A stretch of 64,000 bases of DNA from Planktothrix serta PCC 8927. GTDB lineage: Bacteria > Cyanobacteriota > Cyanobacteriia > Cyanobacteriales > Microcoleaceae. The notes beneath the pieces were generated by a model. It had not been told where the DNA came from. It did no database searches and saw only the letters and a program-made list of their open reading frames with translations. Made by a program: the position numbers and the translations under genes. The stretch lies in the NCBI RefSeq assembly GCF_900010725.2, contig NZ_LR734844.1, forward strand, positions 193,995 through 257,994, written 5' to 3'. Shown one piece after another: positions 57,309 through 64,000 of the stretch (position 1 is its first letter; each line of letters starts with the position of its first letter).

Positions 57309-57635
57309 ATGCAAGGGTCTGAACTGCCTTTAAACAAATCAACCTGTCCGGCTGAAATCACTTTAAAAGTGATGAGTGGACGCTGGAAAATTTTAATTAT
57401 TCAAGAGTTATGGATAGGGGTAAAACGATTTAATCAACTCCAACGTTCTATTCAGGGAATTACCCATAAAATGCTCACAGAACAATTGCGAGAACTAGAA
57501 GCAGATGGGATTATTCATCGCCAAATTTATGCTGAAATTCCGCCCAAAGTTGAATATTCATTAACGGAATTAGGGGAAGGATTAAAACCGATTTTAGAAC
57601 AAATGCACAATTGGGGAAAATCCCCAACCCACTGA
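57309..57635 (+). CDS. HxlR-family transcriptional regulator
   Basis: A 108-aa winged-helix regulator. The conserved N-terminal Cys is present (NKSTCPAEITLKVMSGRWKILIIQEL), used by HypR/YodB-type members to sense electrophiles or hypochlorite. The recognition region GITHKMLTEQLRELEADGIIHR and the wing YAEIPPKVEYSLTELG are typical. It probably represses the divergent pirin gene and itself. Confidence 0.93.
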   Translation: MQGSELPLNKSTCPAEITLKVMSGRWKILIIQELWIGVKRFNQLQRSIQGITHKMLTEQLRELEADGIIHRQIYAEIPPKVEYSLTELGEGLKPILEQMHNWGKSPTH

Positions 57636-58024
57636 TAATAGATAGGGATTATTATAATAATTTCAAATCCCAAACTTTTTTGAAATAACAAGCCACCAAA
57701 AAGTAATAGTAATCAGTAGGGTGCGTAAGCTCCGCGCACGCACCTCATAACTTTTTGAACTAAACAATAGATTAATACCGTTTTGGCATTTATTCCTGTA
57801 TTGTTGAAAATTAACTGTACAGACTGGTTTTAGCAGGTTAGAATAAGTTAGAGATTGCTATCAATTTAAAAGTCGCCGAAAACTTCGGGGAAGTCCCAGG
57901 GATCAATTCCGTTCCCCATAACTCAAATTCAATACTAAAGCCAGATTGATCCTTTGAATATATCCATCTGATCACCTCTATTCCAAGCTCTTGATTCAAC
58001 TTGGTATATTAAACTAATGAATAA
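57636..58024. other. Spacer with a palindromic repeat
   Basis: A hairpin of GGTGCGT (57720) and ACGCACC (57738) around AAGCTCCGCGC is the only clear element; it is a dispersed-type cyanobacterial palindrome. No ORF with family resemblance was seen in the rest. Confidence 0.6.
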
Positions 58025-60034
58025 TTATATGTGTCTTCTGTCTCTTGTCTCTTTGAGCGGGTCTTCTGTCTCCTGTTTAGGGGGAATTTCTTCAAGAACT
58101 CTAGGTAAGTAAAACGTAAAAGTTGAACCCATATTAATTTCACTGGAAGCGATAATATTTCCTCCCATTAATTCACAAAATCGTTGAGTAATGGACAATC
58201 CTAAACCCGTACCCCCATACTTACGAGTTGTAGAATTATCAGCTTGAATAAAAGGTTTAAACACTTTTTCAATTTGTTCAGGTGTCATGCCAATTCCGGT
58301 ATCAGAAACACTAAATGTGATCCAATCTTCCCCTTTGAAAGAGAGAGCCTGATTAACAGAAGAAGGGAGTAAGCTAGGTTGATGTTGACTCGAAACTTGC
58401 TGACTTGAAGAATTAGAGATGCTGAGGGTAATAACTCCTGCTTCTGTAAATTTAGTCGCATTACTTAATAAATTTAATAAAATTTGCTTGACTTTTGTGC
58501 GATCTGAAATCATTTTTCCTAAATAATTCGACCCCTTGATAATTAAAGTATTATTATTTTGCTGAATTAAGGGTTGAATTGTAGATTGAACTTCATTAAT
58601 CAAAGTAGAAAGATCAAAACTCTCTAAATGAACGGTCATCTCTCCTGATTCTAATTTAGAAATATCTAAAATATCTTGAATAATAGCTAATAAGTGCATT
58701 CCTGATGTTTTAATTTGTTCTAAATCAGGAACTAAATCCAAATATCCTAAATCCTTAGCATCTTCTTGAAGCAAATCACTATAACCAATAATTGCATTTA
58801 AAGGGGTGCGTAATTCATGGCTCATTCGCGCTAAAAATTCACTTTTAGCGTGGTTCGCTGCTTCAGCCACTTCCATCGCTTGCTGCAATTCAATTTGGGC
58901 TAATTTACTTTCGGTAATATCCCGAACAATGGCTAAGACTTCTTCCTGACCACTGACCACAATTCGGGCTTCAAAATGACGACGTTTACCTTGAACAAAC
59001 CATTCATACTCAAAAATCTGTACCGTGTGAGTTTCTAAAGCTGTAGTAACATAGTGAATATAAGTTTGGGCAATATAATCAGGCAGTAAATCATAAACCG
59101 TCCGATTCATAAATTTACCCAGCGATCGCAAGAAATGATCGCCTCTGGGAGCCTTAAAATCTAAAAACAGTCCTTCTCGATTAAATCGAAACATCAAATC
59201 AGGGATAGCATTTAATAAAGCTCGGTTTTTAGCTTCACTTTGACGTAAATCTTCTGCTCTTAATTCTAAGCTTTTAATTAACTGTTCTTTACTCTGAATT
59301 AAATCCCGTAACTGATCCGTCATGCTATTAAATGAATCCGCCAAAACTTTTAATTCATCCTGGCTATTAATCTCAATTTTTCGGCTCAAATCTCCGGCGG
59401 CTAATTGTTGTGTTGCTATAGTCATCTGTTGTAAGGGTTCAGTAATGGAACGACTAATAAACAACGCCAAAGACGTTCCTGCACCTGCTGCGATCAACGC
59501 AACAATAATCCCTTGAGTGCGAACTTCTTCCATTTTTTTGTATAAAGGAGCCGTTGACAACCCGACACTTACGGCTCCCAAACGTTGACGACCGACCACG
59601 ACTGCACGACCCGCCAATAATTGATTGGCTTCCCATAGAAAAATCGGCTGATCACTTTGAATTAATTGTTTACCTAACGGATCGGGTTTAATTCCATAGG
59701 TCAGAACTGAATTACTATAAGCATCTGCTACAACCCGTCCGTCTTTTTCATAAACTCGACCCGCAACTAAGACATTATTTCGTCCCAATTGCTGCATAAT
59801 TTCTTCTAAAAAATCCGCATCTAAATTGTAAAGCGGATCGGAAGTCGTAACAGCTAAAGTATTAAGTAAAAGTTCAGCTTGTTGTTCCAGTTCTTGGCGA
59901 AACGTTTGTTGTTGACGGTGCAGTGAAAGCCAAGTGACACCCGCCACCGCCACAATTACCAAACTGGTCATAGCTACCGAAAGTTTTGTGGCTAATGATA
60001 ATCGTTTGTGTCGGAATTGGAGCATCCAACTCAC
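58025..60034 (-). CDS. Membrane sensor histidine kinase (HAMP-PAS-HisKA-HATPase)
   Basis: A 669-aa sensor kinase. Two N-terminal membrane helices (about 15-36 and 175-195) flank an extracytoplasmic domain. HAMP (about 195-250), a PAS domain (about 265-385, [11 protein letters not shown] linker) and HisKA with the phospho-His in [18 protein letters not shown] follow. The ATPase has [20 protein letters not shown] and GTGLGLSIT. The GTG at 60034 overlaps the stop of the PhnD-like gene (GTGA); the ATG at 60025, with AGGTGAG upstream, is an alternative start. No receiver gene is adjacent. The coupling suggests the binding protein delivers the signal. Confidence 0.9.
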   Translation of the reverse strand: MSWMLQFRHKRLSLATKLSVAMTSLVIVAVAGVTWLSLHRQQQTFRQELEQQAELLLNTLAVTTSDPLYNLDADFLEEIMQQLGRNNVLVAGRVYEKDGRVVADAYSNSVLTYGIKPDPLGKQLIQSDQPIFLWEANQLLAGRAVVVGRQRLGAVSVGLSTAPLYKKMEEVRTQGIIVALIAAGAGTSLALFISRSITEPLQQMTIATQQLAAGDLSRKIEINSQDELKVLADSFNSMTDQLRDLIQSKEQLIKSLELRAEDLRQSEAKNRALLNAIPDLMFRFNREGLFLDFKAPRGDHFLRSLGKFMNRTVYDLLPDYIAQTYIHYVTTALETHTVQIFEYEWFVQGKRRHFEARIVVSGQEEVLAIVRDITESKLAQIELQQAMEVAEAANHAKSEFLARMSHELRTPLNAIIGYSDLLQEDAKDLGYLDLVPDLEQIKTSGMHLLAIIQDILDISKLESGEMTVHLESFDLSTLINEVQSTIQPLIQQNNNTLIIKGSNYLGKMISDRTKVKQILLNLLSNATKFTEAGVITLSISNSSSQQVSSQHQPSLLPSSVNQALSFKGEDWITFSVSDTGIGMTPEQIEKVFKPFIQADNSTTRKYGGTGLGLSITQRFCELMGGNIIASSEINMGSTFTFYLPRVLEEIPPKQETEDPLKETRDRRHI

Positions 60035-60966
60035 CTGTTTTGAACTTGTTCATATAATTCTTGCATTCTGGCGATGTCTTTTTGGGTTGGGAAAGCATCA
60101 AACTTAGCCGTTTCCTCAAACTGTTCTAAGACAGCCTTTCCTTCAGGGGTTTGATCCATAGCTACCATAATCTGTTTAATGGCTTCCACCTGTTCAGGAG
60201 GTAAACCGGATCGAATTAAAACAACGTGTCTCGCCACTTCTTCCGTTTCCCCTAAAATCACCATCGCATTGCGACTTTGTTCGGGAATATCTAAATAACT
60301 GCGATGATCAACCGCCGCCGCATCGACTTTACCGCTAATCACCCATTGAATATTATTTTGATCATCTTGACTAAAAACATACCCCACTTCATCACTTGCG
60401 ACTTCATCAGTGGTAGAGTCCTTCCCCTTGAGTTTCAAACCCTTTTCCTTGAGGTAAACAAAGGGTAAAACAAATCCAGAGGTTGAAGTGACATCATCAA
60501 AAGCCATCATTCTTCCCTTTAAGTCTTCGGGGCGTTCAATCCCTGTATCTTTTAGGGAAAAAATAATCGTGCGATAGATAGCATCTCCTCCCTTCCAACG
60601 TCGCAGAATGGCTTGAGCACCGGATTTGTTGGTCGCAATCATCGCCGGATAGGGGCTATCAAAGTAGAGATCGACTTGGCCAGACTTGAGAAATTCCGCC
60701 ATTGTTCCCACATCGGGTGCGACTTTAACTTCCCCCACACCAATCCCGAATTGAGATAAGTGTGCTGCTAAATAGTCCGCTAAAGGTTGATAGCGGGTAA
60801 TTTTTTTAGCGGGTTGGTTCGTTACATCCCCAATCACCAGGGTTTTTGTACCTGTAGGAGTCGCTGTTGGTGTCATCGCCGAGGGGGTCGGTGAAGTCTG
60901 AGTGCAAGCAACCGTAAGGGTTACAACACCCAGAAGTAAGAGGTTTCCCAAAATTTTATTCAACAT
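60031..60966 (-). CDS. PhnD-like phosphate/phosphonate-type substrate-binding lipoprotein
   Basis: A 311-aa periplasmic binding protein with a lipoprotein signal ([21 protein letters not shown]; the Cys at about 21 is followed by a Thr/Pro-rich linker). The PhnD fold is seen in [29 protein letters not shown] and [20 protein letters not shown]. No transporter genes accompany it; instead it overlaps the histidine-kinase gene by 4 nt. It therefore probably acts as a ligand-sensing module rather than an uptake component (inference). Confidence 0.88.
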   Translation of the reverse strand: MLNKILGNLLLLGVVTLTVACTQTSPTPSAMTPTATPTGTKTLVIGDVTNQPAKKITRYQPLADYLAAHLSQFGIGVGEVKVAPDVGTMAEFLKSGQVDLYFDSPYPAMIATNKSGAQAILRRWKGGDAIYRTIIFSLKDTGIERPEDLKGRMMAFDDVTSTSGFVLPFVYLKEKGLKLKGKDSTTDEVASDEVGYVFSQDDQNNIQWVISGKVDAAAVDHRSYLDIPEQSRNAMVILGETEEVARHVVLIRSGLPPEQVEAIKQIMVAMDQTPEGKAVLEQFEETAKFDAFPTQKDIARMQELYEQVQNR

Positions 60967-61556
60967 GATCTATGACTCTCTCAAGGAGATCTACTAGGGG
61001 GAAGTTCTCTGTATTTCTTGATTTCTTGACGATTGCACCTGAGTTCACTAGACGAAATTTGACCCTGGGGTAGATGCCAAAAGCCACCAGTAGAGGCTTA
61101 GTCCTGAATTGAAATCATACAGCGATGATTTTTGTCAAGATACAGAACTCTCGAACAGAGGCTTGTCCTGAAATTGCAACTTATCCGTGATTTTAACAAA
61201 CTCTGAACCCCTTGTCTGTATTAATACGGAGTCATGCAATCCGAAAATTTACAGGAGATAATCGGAATTTTGAAGATCTTTTTTAAAGATTTCGTAAAAA
61301 CATCCGTATTTTCTCTGATCAAAACTTGTCTTTTTTTCCCAGCCATGTAAGAATTCCGAATATTTACCGAAAATTAATTGATCAGCAAGTCCTTGTGAAT
61401 TGTCCTCGCTCAGGGTTTGAGATGCACCCTAATCTGTTGCTAGATCAGCCCTTTTTCGAGGAATAAATGAGTTTAATCTTAGAGTTAAACCCGATATAAG
61501 CAAGGATACTGAACATTAATTCTTCCCAGAATTTAATATCAGGAGACAATGGATTT
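60967..61556. promoter_or_regulatory. Divergent spacer with an imperfect direct repeat
   Basis: A 590-nt spacer between the PhnD-like gene and the PEP-CTERM gene. Two copies of an AGAGGCTT(A)GTCCTGAA-type motif (61092 and 61157, about 65 nt apart) could be a paired regulator site. AGGAG (about 61541) precedes the ATG at 61557. No ORF with family resemblance is present. Confidence 0.4.
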
Positions 61557-63329
61557 ATGTTAAACAATCAGGGTCAAAGCATCGGTTTTATCAAGACGCA
61601 ACACTGGATCAATTTAGTTCTTCCCTCAACTTTCTTTTTCAGTTTGATGGCTACGCCTGCAATGGCTATTAAATTACAACCCTTGGGAACCTACTCAACC
61701 GGAATTTTTGATGATGGAGCTTCATTAATCTCTTCCTTTGATCCCGAATCAGCCAATTTATTTGTTATGAATCAGAGTACCGATTCTATTGACATTCTCA
61801 ATATCCAAGATCCCACCAATCCTTTACTTCAGCAAAGTATTGATGTCACCCTGTTTGATCCTTCCTTTGGGACTGTTTTGAGTGTTAACCAAACCAGCTA
61901 CAATAATAGAAGTTTATTTGCGGTATCCGTTAAAAATGTGGATACTCAAAGCCCTGGAAGCTTACTGTTTTTTAATCCTGATGGTAGTTTATTTAACGGA
62001 AATTTAAGCAATTCTTCCATACAGGTTGGTGCGTTACCCGATACTTTAACCTTTACTCCAGATGGGAAAAAAATATTAGTAGCAAATGAAGGAGAGGCTA
62101 ACTATGAAACTAACGTCAACCCAGAAGGTTCTGTGAGTTTAATCGACTTAGAAAAACTATTTTTAGGGGAAAGTCCGACTGAGAAATTGATTGGTTTAAC
62201 GGATTTTAATATTGGCGGATCAAAAAACGATAAACTTGGAGAAAATGTGCGGATTTTTGGGCCAGAGGGGATCACCGTTGCTCAGTCCCTAGAACCCGAA
62301 TATATTACTGTTTCTGACGATGGAACTAAAGCTTGGGTGACCTTCCAAGAAAATAATGCTTTAGGTTTATTAGATCTAATCAGCGAAGAATTTACTGAGA
62401 TTGTTGGATTAGGATTTAAAGATCACAGCCTACCCGGAAATGATTTAGATGTTAGTGATAAAGATGATGCCATTAATATCACCAACTATTCCAATCTCTA
62501 TGGGATGTATCAACCTGATGAAATTAAATCCTATAGCGTGGGTGACAAAACCTATTTAGTCACAGCGAATGAAGGTTCTAGTATTGATGAAGATGGGTTT
62601 AGTGAAGAAGTCCGGGTTGCAGATTTAGTTCTTGATCCAACCGCATTTCCCAATGCAGCAGAACTACAAAAAAAGAAAAATTTAGGTCGTTTGATTGTAA
62701 GTAATCAAATGGGAGATACGGATGGGGATGGAGACTATGATGAACTTTATACTTTTGGGGGTCGTAGTTTTTCGATTTTGGATGAGAAAGGCAATTTAGT
62801 CTTTGATAGTGGCGATCAGTTTGAAAAAATCACAGCCGATTTATATCCAAAGTTTTTCAACTCTGATAACACAGAAAATAATTTTGATAGTCGCAGTGAT
62901 GCCAAAGGGCCGGAACCAGAAGGGGTAACAATTGGAAAAATTAATGGTCGCACCTATGCGTTTATTGGTTTAGAACGTATCAGTGGGGTGATGATTTATG
63001 ATATTACTGATCCCTTGAATCCTTTCTTTGTTAACTATTCTAATAATCGCAACTTTAATGTTGCTTTCGATGTTAATGAAGATGGAGATCCTATCCCAAC
63101 CCCAGAACAATTATTAGCTGTTGGCGATCTCGGTACTGAAGGTCTATTGTTTATTTCGGCGGAAGATAGTCCCACCGGAAAACCTCTAGTTGTCACCGCC
63201 AATGAAGTCAGTGGAACGACAACAATTAATGCTGTTGTTCCTGAACCGGGAACGATTTTAGGGTTATTAACTTCGGGTGTTTTAGGGGGATTATTCCTGA
63301 AACGCAAACGTTTAGGAAATGTCGCTTAA
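61557..63329 (+). CDS. Choice-of-anchor I family protein with PEP-CTERM anchor
   Basis: A 590-aa exported beta-propeller-like protein. The signal peptide ends near TPAMA (about 36). The body has repeated VANEGEANYETNVNPEGSV and EGVTIGKINGRTYAFIGLER motifs typical of choice-of-anchor I proteins, and a Ca-binding-like DTDGDGDYDE stretch. The C-terminus is a PEP-CTERM sorting signal (VPEPG, a hydrophobic helix, then KRKR), which directs exosortase-dependent surface display. The exosortase is not in the window. Function unknown. Confidence 0.9.
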   Translation: MLNNQGQSIGFIKTQHWINLVLPSTFFFSLMATPAMAIKLQPLGTYSTGIFDDGASLISSFDPESANLFVMNQSTDSIDILNIQDPTNPLLQQSIDVTLFDPSFGTVLSVNQTSYNNRSLFAVSVKNVDTQSPGSLLFFNPDGSLFNGNLSNSSIQVGALPDTLTFTPDGKKILVANEGEANYETNVNPEGSVSLIDLEKLFLGESPTEKLIGLTDFNIGGSKNDKLGENVRIFGPEGITVAQSLEPEYITVSDDGTKAWVTFQENNALGLLDLISEEFTEIVGLGFKDHSLPGNDLDVSDKDDAINITNYSNLYGMYQPDEIKSYSVGDKTYLVTANEGSSIDEDGFSEEVRVADLVLDPTAFPNAAELQKKKNLGRLIVSNQMGDTDGDGDYDELYTFGGRSFSILDEKGNLVFDSGDQFEKITADLYPKFFNSDNTENNFDSRSDAKGPEPEGVTIGKINGRTYAFIGLERISGVMIYDITDPLNPFFVNYSNNRNFNVAFDVNEDGDPIPTPEQLLAVGDLGTEGLLFISAEDSPTGKPLVVTANEVSGTTTINAVVPEPGTILGLLTSGVLGGLFLKRKRLGNVA

Positions 63330-63344
63330 CAAGCGGTGTTTCAG

Positions 63345-63387
63345 AAAAGGGATAAGATCTAGCTTCGAGTAGATTTTATCCCTTTTT
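63345..63387 (+). terminator. Rho-independent terminator after the PEP-CTERM gene
   Basis: AAAAGGGATA...GATCTA pairs with TAGAT...TATCCCTTTT around an 8-nt loop and runs into a T-tract. It is well placed 16 nt after the stop codon. Confidence 0.82.
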
Positions 63388-63464
63388 CAGATAAAGAGTT
63401 TCACTATATTTTATGATTTAGTTAAACAGAAGTATAATTATATTAAATATTAAAGGCTAATTAG

Positions 63465-63521
63465 ATGCCTAGAGTCAGTGTAATTATTCCGACTTATAAT
63501 TGCGATCGCTTTTTTCGGTGA
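63465..63521 (+). pseudogene. 5' fragment of a glycosyltransferase family 2 gene
   Basis: An 18-aa ORF begins MPRVSVIIPTYNCDRFF, the start of many GT2 enzymes, then hits a stop (CGG TGA). The sequence after the HIP1 octamer GCGATCGC at about 63502 is unrelated. The gene was truncated by a deletion or insertion at about 63508-63515. Confidence 0.75.
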
Positions 63522-63614
63522 AGCGTTTGTATGTTAACATCAAGGATAGGATTCTCTGTCTAAGTCTGGGCAGGGATTGTTTCTCGGTCTAACTCCCATG
63601 GGAGAGGGGGCTTT

Positions 63615-63887
63615 ATGCAGTCAATTAGGGGTATTTTTAAAGATGGGGTAGTTCATCCCAGTGAACAAGTTTCTTATGGCGAATTTCACCCAGTTATTAT
63701 AACTTTCTTGGATACACCGACAACTGCTACAACAGTAAGTGTATCATCGGATGAATCTGAATCTGGGTGGGACAGGTTGTTATCGGTTATAGAAGATTGT
63801 CAAATGGAAACGGGAATACCTGATTTAGCAGATCAACACGATCATTATTTGTATGGTACACCTAAGCACGATGATCAAGGGACATAA
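63615..63887 (+). CDS. Putative antitoxin of a VapBC-type pair
   Basis: A 90-aa protein with a short beta-strand N-terminus (IRGIFKDGVVHPSEQVSYGEFHPVIITF), as in small AF2212/DUF104-like antitoxins, and an acidic, disordered C-terminal part that would bind the toxin. GAGAGGGGG lies upstream of the ATG. It overlaps the downstream PIN-domain ORF by 17 nt, a normal antitoxin-toxin arrangement. Confidence 0.68.
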   Translation: MQSIRGIFKDGVVHPSEQVSYGEFHPVIITFLDTPTTATTVSVSSDESESGWDRLLSVIEDCQMETGIPDLADQHDHYLYGTPKHDDQGT

Positions 63888-64000
63888 AGTTTTTGTCGAT
63901 ACATCGGCTTGGATAGCTTTGATTAATCAGAGTGATCATCTCGCGGCTCAATCTGAACAAATTCTGTTGAAACTTAAGCAACAGAAGATTACTTTAGTGA
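63871..64000 (+). CDS. PIN-domain toxin (VapC-like), 5' part
   Basis: The frame begins at the ATG at 63871 (MIKGHKVFVDTSAWIALIN) and is open to the window's end. The first metal-binding Asp of the PIN fold is in FVDTSAW, followed by the expected helix (SDHLAAQSEQILLKLKQQKI). Such toxins are ribonucleases cleaving tRNA or rRNA. The rest of the gene lies outside. Confidence 0.82.
   Translation, partial: MIKGHKVFVDTSAWIALINQSDHLAAQSEQILLKLKQQKITLV

Overview
The window comes from a filamentous, phycobilisome-type cyanobacterium of the Oscillatoriales kind (Planktothrix, Microcoleus or Arthrospira-like; inferred). The evidence is a photosystem II extrinsic protein (PsbU), the PSI biogenesis factor BtpA, a CrtO-type carotenoid ketolase, hopanoid genes, a Pil/Hmp-type phototaxis-chemotaxis operon with HmpF, a fused VKOR-thioredoxin protein, many GCGATCGC (HIP1) octamers and abundant heptameric short tandem repeats. 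Most of it is ordinary chromosome in which short operons are separated by repeat-rich spacers.

Layout. 1-3.7 kb: the 3' half of an RND efflux permease, then hpnA and hpnH (hopanoid side chain). 3.8-7.5 kb: crtO, a DUF2231 membrane protein, a DUF2993 protein and a Cys-rich four-helix copper-binding protein. 7.7-10.4 kb: an ISE2/Ski2-like RNA helicase. 10.6-12.2 kb: an internally deleted M14 deacylase pseudogene, a flavin reductase and an MIF-like tautomerase. 12.3-18.7 kb: a Gfo/Idh/MocA oxidoreductase, an SGNH hydrolase, BtpA, VKOR-Trx and a CHASE2-PAS-GGDEF diguanylate cyclase. 18.9-21.5 kb: a small membrane ORF, nadB and psbU. 21.9-34.8 kb: a complete minus-strand chemotaxis operon (PatA-type regulator, CheY, CheW, MCP, hybrid CheA) with divergent hmpF, which together would control type IV pilus motility. 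34.9-40.3 kb: a Crp-family regulator, an orphan DALR-domain protein, cinA, a 45-aa ORF, aroQ and a degenerate ADP-ribosylglycohydrolase homologue. 40.4-40.9 kb: a non-coding stretch of about 480 nt dense in perfect stems, then a 7TM-HD c-di-AMP phosphodiesterase homologue. 43.4-46.3 kb: a sugar ABC permease, 5-FCL, tRNA-Val(CAC) and a GT4 glycosyltransferase. 46.4-52 kb: a GT2 glycosyltransferase, a tnpB scrap, a Wza-like export protein and a Wzc-like co-polymerase (exopolysaccharide). 52-57.6 kb: argJ, three tandem 63-aa paralogues, a GH57 branching enzyme, and a pirin with divergent HxlR. 58-61 kb: a PhnD-like binding protein coupled to a histidine kinase. 61.5-64 kb: a PEP-CTERM choice-of-anchor protein, a scrap of a GT2 gene, and an antitoxin overlapping a PIN toxin that runs off the window.

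The best candidate for an under-described element is the structured non-coding locus at about 40.43-40.92 kb. It ends just before a strong Shine-Dalgarno and ATG with no long ORF behind it, which is what an IscB-associated omega RNA (HEARO) without its nuclease gene would look like. That family assignment is inference. Other notable points are the triplicated 63-aa family, heptameric repeats that have become the 3' ends of five genes, a 33-bp palindromic repeat duplicated in frame inside the CheA linker, and several decayed gene scraps at likely rearrangement points.
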